Positions 32,272 to 40,492 of a DNA stretch of 64,000 nt are shown here, in pieces; positions within the stretch are counted from its first letter, which is position 1; each line of letters opens with the position of its first letter. The DNA lies in the NCBI GenBank assembly GCA_043101615.1, contig JBICID010000043.1:5015-69014 (forward strand). Reading direction: 5' to 3'. The translations under genes and the position numbers were made by a program. This DNA comes from JBLHKT01 sp043101615. Lineage in GTDB: Bacteria > Planctomycetota > Phycisphaerae > Phycisphaerales > UBA1924. Below the pieces are notes generated by a model, which saw only the letters and a program-made list of their open reading frames with translations, ran no database searches and was not told the DNA's origin.

Positions 32272-33624
32272 GTGAACCCACGATTCGCCATCACGACGCT
32301 CGCCCTGCTCGCGATCCTCCCCGGTTGCATCGTCCGGACCGATCTCGCGGCCACGGTCGCCCTCGCCGACGGCTCCTCCCGCGCAGCCCCCGCCAGCGAT
32401 GCACAGTGGCCCGAACTCTGGGCCCCCGAGGACGCCGAGCCGGGCTCGCCCCACGGCATCGTCATCCCGCTCGAGGGCCCGCTCTCCACCTGGCGCGGGG
32501 TGCACCTGGGCGAGCACCACTACCTCCACGCCTCCGATACCGAGCGGGCCGACGCCGCCCGCCTCGCGACCGCCCTGGACCGCACCGACGGCTTCCAGTT
32601 CCGCGCCGAGGGGCCCGGATCCTTCGTGTTCGTGCGAGACCCGCGTTACACCGGCCCCGACGCACGCCCCGCCCCGGAGCCGGGCGCCTCCGACCCCGCC
32701 GAGCTCTTCAAGGTCGTCTTCGCATGGCCCGACGAGTCCTGGAACGGGCTCGAGCGGGTCCACCTCGAGCGATCATGGGTCGCCCTCTACGACCCCACCG
32801 ACCGCGCCAAGGACGAGTCCAAGGGCCAGATCGTCCTCCTCCCGGGCATGTTCGGCACGCCCGAGCCCATGATCGACTCCCTCACCGGCACCCTGCGCCG
32901 CCAGGGCTGGACGGTCCTCCGCTTCCTCAGCCACAACTCACGCTTCACCGAGCGTATCGAGGCCACCGTCTCGCCCTCCGACACCGACCGCGTCGCCAGG
33001 AGCCTCGCCTCCCAGCTCGCACGACGCGCCGCGGGATGCGCCTACGCCGTGGACCTCGCACTCGACCACGCCGCCCGCCTCCGCCCCCAGCTCGCCGGCA
33101 AGCCGACCGCCCTGATGGGCATGAGCGGCGGCGCACTCGTCGCCCCGACCGTGCACGCCTACGAGCCCGGGCGCTTCGACGCCGTTGTCCTGTTCGCCGG
33201 GGGCGTCAACTTCCTCGAGATCAACCTGCGGTCCAACTACGCCGACTGGATCGACGCCATCGTCCTCGACTTCGACGCCGACGCCGAGGGCGTGCAGCGC
33301 CCCAGCGCCGAGCAGATCCTCGACCTCTCCCGCCAGTACCTCGACCACGCGCCGCTCGACGGGCACCACCTCGCCCCCCTGCTCGCCGGAAAGCCCACTC
33401 TCATCGTGCAGGCCTCGGGCGACAAGGCAGTGCCCGCAGACCTCGGAGAACGGCTCTGGAACCTCGCGGGACGCCCGGAACGCTGGACGCTCCCGGTCGG
33501 GCACGAGCTGGTCTTCGCGGCCCTGCCCTTCCAGGCGCCCGCGATCGAACGCTGGCTCACCTCGAACCTCCTCGAGCCCGACGCGACGGAGACGCCCGCC
33601 GCCTCCGGCGCGGACGACTCCTGA
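32272..33624 (+). CDS. Lipoprotein with alpha/beta-hydrolase domain
   Basis: 450 residues from a GTG. The signal peptide ends in a lipobox 'LLAILPGC' (Cys at about 19). The hydrolase domain starts near residue 180 with 'GQIVLLPGMFGTPEPM'; the nucleophile elbow is 'LMGMSGGALVA', followed by 'KPTLIVQASGDKAVP' with the acid Asp and 'LPVGHELVF' with the His. It fits an exported lipase or esterase of unknown substrate. The N-terminal 150 residues are not recognised. The stop overlaps the next gene's ATG by one base, so they are translationally coupled. Confidence 0.83.
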   Translation: MNPRFAITTLALLAILPGCIVRTDLAATVALADGSSRAAPASDAQWPELWAPEDAEPGSPHGIVIPLEGPLSTWRGVHLGEHHYLHASDTERADAARLATALDRTDGFQFRAEGPGSFVFVRDPRYTGPDARPAPEPGASDPAELFKVVFAWPDESWNGLERVHLERSWVALYDPTDRAKDESKGQIVLLPGMFGTPEPMIDSLTGTLRRQGWTVLRFLSHNSRFTERIEATVSPSDTDRVARSLASQLARRAAGCAYAVDLALDHAARLRPQLAGKPTALMGMSGGALVAPTVHAYEPGRFDAVVLFAGGVNFLEINLRSNYADWIDAIVLDFDADAEGVQRPSAEQILDLSRQYLDHAPLDGHHLAPLLAGKPTLIVQASGDKAVPADLGERLWNLAGRPERWTLPVGHELVFAALPFQAPAIERWLTSNLLEPDATETPAASGADDS

Positions 33625-34565
33625 TGCTGCTCGCCCTCTCGCCCTACCACCTGACCTCGCGTGAGCCCGCCGCCATGGCCGCGCTCACACTCGCGGACCG
33701 GGTGGTCACGCTGATCCCCACGCCCGCGGCCATGGGCGACGCCGTCGCGGTCCGCGCCGCCGCCGAGCGCAGCGCCCGCTTCGTCGAGCTCCTCGAGACC
33801 TGGCGCTGGTCCACGCCCCTCTGGGACGCCGACCTCGTCGCCTCCGCCTTCGAGGACGAGGACGCACGCGCCGACGTCGAGCGCGTCATCAGCGAGCTCG
33901 ACACCGACCCCGCGCTGGCCGACCTCCAACGCATGTTCCCGCCCCGAGCCCGCTCTCACGCGGGCGAGACCGCGGAGGAGTCGATCCTCAACGCCATCGC
34001 GCGCGACCTGCTCAGGGCCGGGCCCAACCCCGCCATCTCGATCCCCGTCGCCGCCGGGCTCGACCGCTTCGCCGCCCGACACGACCTCATCGCCGTCCGG
34101 GCCGCCGGCCCCAGCCTCGCCCAGGTCGCCGAGTCCCGGCTCGCCACGCGCCTGTTCCGCATCGCGATCCCCGTGCTCACGCAGGCCAGCGCCGAGCGTC
34201 TGCTCGAGGCCCGCGCGTCCCTGCTGGCGCCCCTCGAGAACCTCCGCGACGCCCTCAACGAGGCAATCGTCGGCATCGAGCAGCACCACGCCCGCACCGC
34301 CGGCGCCGAATACACCGACGCCTTCGAGGCCGAGCGCGAAGCCCTGCTCCGCCCCGAGACCGACGACACCATGCCCAGGGTCCGCGCCGACACCGTCGTG
34401 ATCGAGGGCGTCCGCCTGCCACCGGACGCCGTACTCGCATCGTCCCTCACCGCCGCACGCAAGGCACGCGGCAGGCCCGCGCCGGCCCACGAGCCGAGCG
34501 CACGCCCCCCGCTCGAGGGCGAGCCCGGCGTGCTCGCCCTCGTCGTCCGCGTGATGGGACGCTGA
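33624..34565 (+). CDS. Hypothetical protein
   Basis: 313 residues with no motif I recognise. It is Ala/Leu/Glu-rich and mostly helical, with no signal peptide or membrane segment. The start 'MLLALSPYHLTSREPAAMAAL' overlaps the stop of the lipoprotein hydrolase (TGATG), so the two are likely made together. Several Asp/Glu/Arg pairs suggest a soluble helical bundle. The C-terminus ends 'GVLALVVRVMGR'. It precedes the DUF255 gene by 52 bases. Codon use is like that of its neighbours. Confidence 0.75.
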   Translation: MLLALSPYHLTSREPAAMAALTLADRVVTLIPTPAAMGDAVAVRAAAERSARFVELLETWRWSTPLWDADLVASAFEDEDARADVERVISELDTDPALADLQRMFPPRARSHAGETAEESILNAIARDLLRAGPNPAISIPVAAGLDRFAARHDLIAVRAAGPSLAQVAESRLATRLFRIAIPVLTQASAERLLEARASLLAPLENLRDALNEAIVGIEQHHARTAGAEYTDAFEAEREALLRPETDDTMPRVRADTVVIEGVRLPPDAVLASSLTAARKARGRPAPAHEPSARPPLEGEPGVLALVVRVMGR

Positions 34566-34617
34566 CCCCCCACGAATCTCGCCCGCCACGAATCTCCGAT
34601 CCACGAAGCCCACCTCC

Positions 34618-36984
34618 ATGCCCAACGCCCTCGCCGCCGAGACCTCCCCCTACCTGCTCCAGCACGCGCACAACCCCGTCGAGTGGCGTGCCTGGAACCC
34701 CGACACCCTCGCCGAGGCACGCGCACGCAACCTCCCGATCTTCCTCTCCATCGGCTACTCCACCTGCTACTGGTGCCACGTCATGGAGCGCGAGAGCTTC
34801 GAGCACGAGCCCACCGCGCAGCTCCTCAACGAGCGCTTCACCCCCGTCAAGCTCGACCGCGAGGAACGCCCCGACCTCGACGACCTCTACATGGCCGCCA
34901 CCGTCACCTTCACCGGACGCGGCGGCTGGCCCATGTCCGTCTTCCTCGAGCCGGACACACTCCGCCCCTTCTTCTGCGGCACCTACTTCCCCCTCGATCC
35001 CCGCCACGGGCTGCCCAGCTTCCGCCAGGTGCTCGGGGGCATGCACAACGCCTGGAACACCCAGCGCGACGAGGTCCGCGAGCAGGGCGAGAAGCTCGCC
35101 GCCGCGGTCGCCGACCAGATCGCCCGCGCCGGCGATCCCGCCCCCCTCGGGCGCGTCCAGCTCGACCAGGCCCTGCGGGTGCTGCTCAACCAGTTCGATC
35201 CGTCGCACGCCGGCTTCGGCGGGGCAGGGCAGGGCCCCAAGTTCCCGCAGCCCGTCTTCTGCGAGTTCCTGCTCGACGTGCGCGACGACGCCGACGACAC
35301 CACCCGCACCGCCATCGACGCCGCCCTGAGGACCACCCTCGACGCGATGTCATACGGCGGCATCCACGACCACCTCGCCGGCGGCTTCCACCGCTACGCC
35401 GTGGACGCCACCTGGACCGTCCCGCACTTCGAGAAGATGCTGTACGACAACGCGCAGCTCCTCGACCTCTACGCACGCGCCGCGACCGTCTTCGACAGCC
35501 CCTGGTACGCCCGCACCGCACGCCGAACCGCCGACTACCTGCTCCGAGAAATGTCGGCCGGAATGGAGGGTGAGAGCCGTGGGGGGGGTGGGGGGTTCTT
35601 CAGCGCGCAGGACGCAGAGGTCGACTCACGCGAGGGTCTGTCGTTCCTGTGGAACGAGGAGCAGGTCCGCGCCGCCCTCGACGAGGACGACGCCGACTTC
35701 GCCGTCGCCTCCTTCGCGATCGACCGCGGGACCAACTTCCAGGACCCGCACCACCCCGACGACCCGCCCGCCAACGTCCTCCGCCTGCCCGCCCCCCCCG
35801 AGTCCCTCGCCCGGACGCTCGGGATGCCGACCCAGGACTTCACCGAACGCCTGACCCGCGTCTCGGAGGCGCTCCGCTCGGCCCGCGACCGACGCCCGCA
35901 GCCCGGCACCGACGACAAGATCCTCACCGGCTGGAACGGTCTGGCCATCGGCGCCCTCGCCCGCGCCTCCGGATTGCTGCACGAGTCCCGGTATGCCGAC
36001 GCCGCACGTGCCGCGGCTCGCTTCCTGCTCGCCCGTCACCGCAGCGAGCGGGGCACGCTGCTGCGGACGAGCCGAGCCGGCGGGCCGGCCCACACGCCCG
36101 CGTTCCTGGAAGATCACGCCGCCCTCGCAGGGGCCTGCCTCGCCCTGCACGCGCTCGACCCCAGCGAGACCGAGTTCCTCGACGCCGCCCGCAACCTCCT
36201 CGACGACGCGTTCGAGCTGTTCGCGGACAAGGCGGGGGCGGGGGTGGTGCTGTACGACGCGAGAACCGACCAGGGCGACCTCTTCGTCCGCCCACGCTCC
36301 ACCCACGACGGGGCCGTCCCCTCCGCACAGAGCCAGACGCTGCACGCCCTGCTCGACCTCGCCGAGACCTCAGGCGATCCGACCGACATCGAGCGTTGCG
36401 CGGCCCACCTGAACGCGCTCTCGCCCGCCATCGCCGCCAACCCGTACTCCACGCTCCACGCCGTGCGGGCCTTCCGCAGGATCCTCAAGAACCGCGCCGC
36501 CTACGAGCCCCACGTCGCGTTCTTCGATGAGGAGGCGCCGCGGGCACAGCCCTCGGCCCCGCCCGCGGTCCCCGTCGAGGTGTACGCCTCCGCCGAACGC
36601 GTCGCCGTCGCCGACGACGAGCCGGCCGAGTTCCAACTCGTGCTGCGGATCAAGCCCGGGCACCACGTCGTCGCCGCCGACCCCGGCCCCGACGCGCCGC
36701 GGGGCCTGCTGCCGATGCGGGTCGGGCTCGTCTCCGGCCAGGGCGTCGGCGTGTACGCCGACTACCCCGCCGGCACGCCGCACGGCGTCGAGTCGGTCGG
36801 GCGCGTCAACGTCTACGAGTCCGACGAGCAGGGGCTCGAGTTCACCGTCGCCCTCGAGAAGGCCGACGGGGTGGGCGCCTCGCCCGGCCACCCCATCCTC
36901 GGCATCACGCTCCAGGCCTGCACCGACACAGAGTGCCTGCCCCCGATCACCCTCGAGCTCGACGTCGCCGTCGATATCAACTAG
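34618..36984 (+). CDS. DUF255 thioredoxin-fold protein (YyaL/SSP411-like) with DsbD-like C-terminal domain
   Basis: 788 residues. Residues 1-170 are a thioredoxin-like DUF255 domain: 'ETSPYLLQHAHNPVEW' and active site 'CYWC' (Cys50, Cys53). Residues 180-640 form an alpha/alpha toroid as in glycosidases and epimerases ('GGFHRYAVDATWTVPHFEKM', 'DDKILTGWNGLAIGALARA'). Family members usually stop near 660-690; here about 130 more residues resemble the periplasmic alpha domain of DsbD ('RIKPGHHVVAADPG', 'LGITLQACTDTECLPP', ending in beta strands). A Gly6 run at about 321 is encoded by GGGGGGGGTGGGGGG. The role of the family is not settled. No signal peptide is visible. Confidence 0.9.
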   Translation: MPNALAAETSPYLLQHAHNPVEWRAWNPDTLAEARARNLPIFLSIGYSTCYWCHVMERESFEHEPTAQLLNERFTPVKLDREERPDLDDLYMAATVTFTGRGGWPMSVFLEPDTLRPFFCGTYFPLDPRHGLPSFRQVLGGMHNAWNTQRDEVREQGEKLAAAVADQIARAGDPAPLGRVQLDQALRVLLNQFDPSHAGFGGAGQGPKFPQPVFCEFLLDVRDDADDTTRTAIDAALRTTLDAMSYGGIHDHLAGGFHRYAVDATWTVPHFEKMLYDNAQLLDLYARAATVFDSPWYARTARRTADYLLREMSAGMEGESRGGGGGFFSAQDAEVDSREGLSFLWNEEQVRAALDEDDADFAVASFAIDRGTNFQDPHHPDDPPANVLRLPAPPESLARTLGMPTQDFTERLTRVSEALRSARDRRPQPGTDDKILTGWNGLAIGALARASGLLHESRYADAARAAARFLLARHRSERGTLLRTSRAGGPAHTPAFLEDHAALAGACLALHALDPSETEFLDAARNLLDDAFELFADKAGAGVVLYDARTDQGDLFVRPRSTHDGAVPSAQSQTLHALLDLAETSGDPTDIERCAAHLNALSPAIAANPYSTLHAVRAFRRILKNRAAYEPHVAFFDEEAPRAQPSAPPAVPVEVYASAERVAVADDEPAEFQLVLRIKPGHHVVAADPGPDAPRGLLPMRVGLVSGQGVGVYADYPAGTPHGVESVGRVNVYESDEQGLEFTVALEKADGVGASPGHPILGITLQACTDTECLPPITLELDVAVDIN

Positions 36985-37086
36985 AAACAGCCCGAGAGCA
37001 CGGAGTGTCAGCGACGCGCCGCGCAGGGATCGTTGCTGCTCTCCGACCGCCTCCCACGACCCCCACGCGCCCACCCTCCCCCGGCC

Positions 37087-37713
37087 TCACAGCACGCCCA
37101 GCCCCACCAGCGCCGCCCGCATCTGCCCGGCCGTGTCCCCCGTGTGATCGATCAGCACCGCCTCCCACCCGCGCGCCCGGGCCGCCCGGATGTTGGCCTC
37201 CAGGTCGTCGAAGAACACGATCTGCGGGCCCGCGTACCCCGAGGCCCGCTCGAACGCCTCGTAGATTTCCTCGTCGGGCTTGGCCGCTCGCAGCAGGTGG
37301 CTCGCGTGCTGGTGCCCCAGCGTGCCCGCGGTCGGGAAGTCTCGCTCACGGCGCAGCCAGTGGCGTGCGTTGGTGTTGCTGAGCATGCCGGTCGTGCGAC
37401 CCAGCGTGTGCAGCTCGCCGACGAGGTCGGCGACGCCCTCGTACTCGCCCAGCAGCCACGCGTCGTGCACGACCGCGATCTCCTCGGGGGTGTACAGGCC
37501 CCGGAACGATTCGGACACGGCCTCGAAGAAGTCGGCCTCGCTCATCGCGCCCCGCTGGTACTCCTGCGAGTGGGCCCGGCGCACGTCGTACAGGTCGGGG
37601 TCGTCCACGCCGTCGCGCAGGTCGAGCCCCGCCGCCGCGACGCCCTCCGGGAAACTCCGGCAGATCCGCAGGATCACCCCGCCCCAGTCGAAGCACACGA
37701 GCCGGTCACCCAT
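37087..37713 (-). CDS. HAD-superfamily hydrolase, subfamily IA
   Basis: 208 residues. Motif I 'LVCFDWGGVI' keeps the nucleophile Asp with Gly in place of the second Asp, as in YihX-type HADs. Motif II is 'GMLSNTNARH', motif III uses the Lys in 'RAAKPDEEIYEAF', and motif IV is 'IVFFDDLEANIRAARARGW'. It probably dephosphorylates a small phosphate ester. The start at 37713 overlaps the truD stop by 8 bases, so it is third in a bfn-truD-HAD unit. It is convergent with the DUF255 gene. Confidence 0.88.
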   Translation of the reverse strand: MGDRLVCFDWGGVILRICRSFPEGVAAAGLDLRDGVDDPDLYDVRRAHSQEYQRGAMSEADFFEAVSESFRGLYTPEEIAVVHDAWLLGEYEGVADLVGELHTLGRTTGMLSNTNARHWLRRERDFPTAGTLGHQHASHLLRAAKPDEEIYEAFERASGYAGPQIVFFDDLEANIRAARARGWEAVLIDHTGDTAGQMRAALVGLGVL

Positions 37714-39046
37714 CCGCGGCCATCCCCCGGTTCCGGCGGTCTCCACGCTGCCTCACCTCGTCGGCCAGCGGGTCGCCCTTCATCACCTCGTCCATGACGG
37801 TCGTCGCGAAGGCGCCCCGCGGGAGTTCGAACGAGCACTGCACGTACGCCCCGTGCTCGTCCACGCCTCCCTCCACATCGGGGTCTCGGAGCGGGATCCG
37901 CAGCGGGCGGCGCTCGCCCCGGATCATCTCGAGGTTCTTCAGCTCCACGCCGTGCAGGTCCTCCGGGCCCATCCCCGCCTCGGCGAGGGCCGCGACCTCG
38001 CGCTCGTCCACCGCGCCGCCGGCGCGCATCATCTCCCCACCCCACATCGGACCGCTGGGGCCGATCTCGAAGGCGTGCAGGCGTGCGACGGTGTCGGGGT
38101 CGCTCACGTTCTCCTCGGTGATCGGGAAGCAGACGCGCCGCTTCTGCACGAAGGCCAGGTCTCCGGGCTCGAAACGATCAAGGGCCTCGTCCTCCACCCG
38201 TCGCTCCAGCACCCCGTTGAAGACCGCGGACTGGAACGAGGAGATGTAGAAGCTCGCCTGCGTGGGGTCGATCGCACGGATCGCACGCTCCGCGTCGCCC
38301 CCCTTGGCCAGGGCCGCGAGCGCACGGCGCTCGGCCTGGTAGACCCGGGGCCAGGTCTCCAGCGCCCGGGCGTAGTCGCCCGCGGCGTGGTGCTCCCGGG
38401 CCTCGCGCTGGCTCTCGGGGCTGAGCTCGTGCGGGGAGAGCAGCAGGTCCAGGGCCTCGGCGTAGCGCGCCAGCAGCATCGCCCGCCCGATCAGGTGGTT
38501 GTTGTGCAGATAACCGAAACGCTGCTTCCCGATGCGGTTGGGCACGCCGGTGGACGCCAGCCGGTCCAGGATCGCCTTGGCGTTGCGGACCGAGGTGGGG
38601 TCCACGTCACGCACCTTGATCACGAACCGGTTCCCGAGCAGGTGACCGCGCTTGAGCTTGTTGGCGTGCCGGTCCGCCCACAGGACCGTGAGCCTCGGGT
38701 GCTCCAGGCTCCTGAAGTCCGCCATGTCGCGCCCCGGGACGTGCACCGAGACCACCTGGCGCGTGAACGCCCGCTTGTCCTTCAGGCCCGCGGTGCCGAC
38801 GGCGCGCGCCGAGACCCCGAAGTGACGCGCCAGCGTCGACGTCATGTCCATGGTGGACATCCCGCGCTTCTCGACGAACAGGTACAGGTGCTCCCCCTCC
38901 CCGCACGGCTCGTACAGCGGCACCTCCTCGACCACGAAGTCCGGGTCGCGCTGCTTGATCGCGCCGCCGATGCCCGCGACGTCCGCGGTGAGGTAGCGCG
39001 GGGCCTGCACGTGCGTGGAGAACGGCGCCATCGGCTGTTCGCTCAT
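37706..39046 (-). CDS. truD: tRNA pseudouridine(13) synthase
   Basis: 446 residues. TruD modifies U13 of tRNA(Glu). The catalytic Asp lies in 'VGTAGLKDKRAFTRQ', preceded by 'DFVVEEVPLYEP' and 'YLFVEKRGMSTMD'. The TRUD insertion domain contains 'GVPNRIGKQRFGYL' and later 'SAVFNGVLERRV'. It is longer than E. coli TruD (349), more like the archaeal and eukaryotic TruD/Pus7 group. It starts 13 bases after the bfn gene ends and overlaps the HAD gene, so the three are likely one transcript. Confidence 0.93.
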   Translation of the reverse strand: MSEQPMAPFSTHVQAPRYLTADVAGIGGAIKQRDPDFVVEEVPLYEPCGEGEHLYLFVEKRGMSTMDMTSTLARHFGVSARAVGTAGLKDKRAFTRQVVSVHVPGRDMADFRSLEHPRLTVLWADRHANKLKRGHLLGNRFVIKVRDVDPTSVRNAKAILDRLASTGVPNRIGKQRFGYLHNNHLIGRAMLLARYAEALDLLLSPHELSPESQREAREHHAAGDYARALETWPRVYQAERRALAALAKGGDAERAIRAIDPTQASFYISSFQSAVFNGVLERRVEDEALDRFEPGDLAFVQKRRVCFPITEENVSDPDTVARLHAFEIGPSGPMWGGEMMRAGGAVDEREVAALAEAGMGPEDLHGVELKNLEMIRGERRPLRIPLRDPDVEGGVDEHGAYVQCSFELPRGAFATTVMDEVMKGDPLADEVRQRGDRRNRGMAADG

Positions 39047-39059
39047 CGCCGCTCGCCGT

Positions 39060-39515
39060 TCACAGCTCGAACCCCTCGTCCTCGTCCTCCGGGAACTCGG
39101 GCGCGGTCGCGGAGTCGAGCACGTGCTCCTCCACCCAGATCGGCGTGCCGGTCGCGATGCCCAGCGCGATGGCGTCGCTGGGGCGGCTGTCGATGGTGAC
39201 CACCGTCCCGTCGTCCCTCATCACGTCCAGCTGCGCGAAGAACGTGTGGTCCGACAGGTCGTTGATCACGATCTTGTCCAGCACGCCCCCGAGCTCGCGG
39301 ATCACGTTGCCCAGCAGGTCGTGCGTCTGGGGACGCTTGATGGTGATCCCGTTCAGCCGACGCTCGATCGCCTGCGCCTCGGGAAGCCCGATCACGATCG
39401 GGAAGGTGCGGGGCTCCGAGTCGTCGCCCTCCTCCATCACCTCGCGCAGCTCGATGATCTGATAGTCCACCAGCTCGCGGATCAGGATGCGGCTCAGATG
39501 CATGCGGACGGCCAT
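39060..39515 (-). CDS. Bifunctional nuclease (BFN, DUF151) domain protein
   Basis: 151 residues, one BFN/DUF151 domain: 'FPIVIGLPEAQAIERRL', 'PQTHDLLGNVIRELGG' and 'IDSRPSDAIALGIATGTPI'. Plant and bacterial members show DNase/RNase activity, but the cellular role is unclear. The C-terminal tail is acidic (PEFPEDEDEGFEL). GGGAG lies 6 nt before the ATG, and a TTGACT/GATGAT promoter is visible upstream, so this gene heads the bfn-truD-HAD unit. Confidence 0.93.
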   Translation of the reverse strand: MAVRMHLSRILIRELVDYQIIELREVMEEGDDSEPRTFPIVIGLPEAQAIERRLNGITIKRPQTHDLLGNVIRELGGVLDKIVINDLSDHTFFAQLDVMRDDGTVVTIDSRPSDAIALGIATGTPIWVEEHVLDSATAPEFPEDEDEGFEL

Positions 39516-39533
39516 GGCGACTCCCGTTGCAGG

Positions 39534-39561
39534 ATCATCCGCCCAGACGCGCGCGAGTCAA
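39534..39561 (-). promoter_or_regulatory. Promoter of the bfn-truD-HAD unit
   Basis: On the minus strand TTGACT (39556-39561), a 16-nt spacer and GATGAT (39534-39539). The -10 ends 18 nt before the ATG, leaving room for a Shine-Dalgarno (GGGAG). Confidence 0.5.
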
Positions 39562-39589
39562 TACACCACCGCCAATCGGGCCCGAAATC

Positions 39590-40462
39590 TCACGCCCCGC
39601 GCCCCGCACCGCCCGTCCCGCCCCCACCGGACCCGCCCCCGTCCCAGTCCACCAGGTGAGACCCCTCGCCCCCGGGTTCCGTCGCGTCCGCGCCGGGCGG
39701 GTCCGACAGCGCGTGCCCGAATCGGTCCAGCAGCTCGGTCGGACACCCGATCGGGATCACCACCAGCTCCCCCAGCAGCTCCTGGGCCTCCAGCTCCCCG
39801 AAGCCCGGCTTCAACGCCGCGAACGTCACCGTCACGTCCGCCCGGACGCAGACCCCGCCGCGCTCCGCGCCCGTCACCGCCCCCGTGTCCGCGTCCAGCC
39901 CGCTGGGGATGTCGGCCGCGACCACGCGAGACCCGCGCTCGCGCAGGCGCTGGATCGCCCGCACGCCGTCGGCGAACACGCCCTCGATCGGGCGTGAGAG
40001 CCCCGTACCGAACAGCGCGTCAACCACCACCGCGGGCGCTCGGTCGGTCTCCGCCGGGGCCGCCCAGCCATCGAGCGGGCTGATGGGCAGCCCCATGCGA
40101 CGGCAGACCCCGAGGTTGATCGCGGCGTCGCCGCCCGACCCCGCGGGCCCGACCAGCACGATCCGGACGTCCGCATCCGCGTTGGCGAGGTGGCGGGCCG
40201 CGCCCAGGCCGTCCCCCCCGTTGTTCCCCGGCCCGCAGAAAACCACCACGTCGCGCCGCCCGAGCTCCTCCAGCATCGCGAGCGCCTCGTCGGCCAGCCC
40301 GGCGCAGGCGTTCTCCATCAGGGCGAAGCTCGGCAGCCCGAACTCCTCCACGCTCAGCCGGTCGACCTCCGCCAGACCGGCGCGGTCCACCACCCAGACA
40401 CGCTCCTCCGGGCCGCGCTCTTCACGCACGCCCCTGCCCTGATCCGCTCGGTCCTGTGCCAT
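39590..40462 (-). CDS. nnrE: NAD(P)HX epimerase
   Basis: 290 residues, YjeF_N Rossmann domain that epimerises damaged NAD(P)H hydrates. Motifs: 'FALMENACAGLADEAL', 'VVFCGPGNNGGDGLGAARHL', 'VVVDALFGTGLSRPIEG' and 'AADIPSGLDADTGAV'. The C-terminal tail is Gly-rich ('GGGSGGGGTGGAGRG') and probably disordered. Its dehydratase partner is 11 kb away (28205-29161). The ATG at 40462 has TAGACT exactly 6 nt upstream; an internal GTG at 40393 with GGAGGA 10 nt upstream is an alternative. Divergent from the glycosyltransferase gene across only 30 bases. Confidence 0.94.
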   Translation of the reverse strand: MAQDRADQGRGVREERGPEERVWVVDRAGLAEVDRLSVEEFGLPSFALMENACAGLADEALAMLEELGRRDVVVFCGPGNNGGDGLGAARHLANADADVRIVLVGPAGSGGDAAINLGVCRRMGLPISPLDGWAAPAETDRAPAVVVDALFGTGLSRPIEGVFADGVRAIQRLRERGSRVVAADIPSGLDADTGAVTGAERGGVCVRADVTVTFAALKPGFGELEAQELLGELVVIPIGCPTELLDRFGHALSDPPGADATEPGGEGSHLVDWDGGGSGGGGTGGAGRGA

Positions 40463-40468
40463 CGCCCC

Positions 40469-40474
40469 AGTCTA
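40469..40474 (-). promoter_or_regulatory. -10 TAGACT, 6 nt before nnrE
   Basis: TAGACT on the minus strand ends 6 nt before the ATG. It lies 4 nt from the opposing -10 of the glycosyltransferase gene. Confidence 0.5.
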
Positions 40475-40478
40475 CCGC

Positions 40479-40484
40479 TACGCT
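40479..40484 (+). promoter_or_regulatory. -10-like TACGCT before the glycosyltransferase gene
   Basis: TACGCT ends 8 nt before the GTG at 40493. The whole divergent region is 30 bases, so a conventional 5' leader is impossible unless the starts are wrong. Confidence 0.45.
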
Positions 40485-40492
40485 CACCCCCT

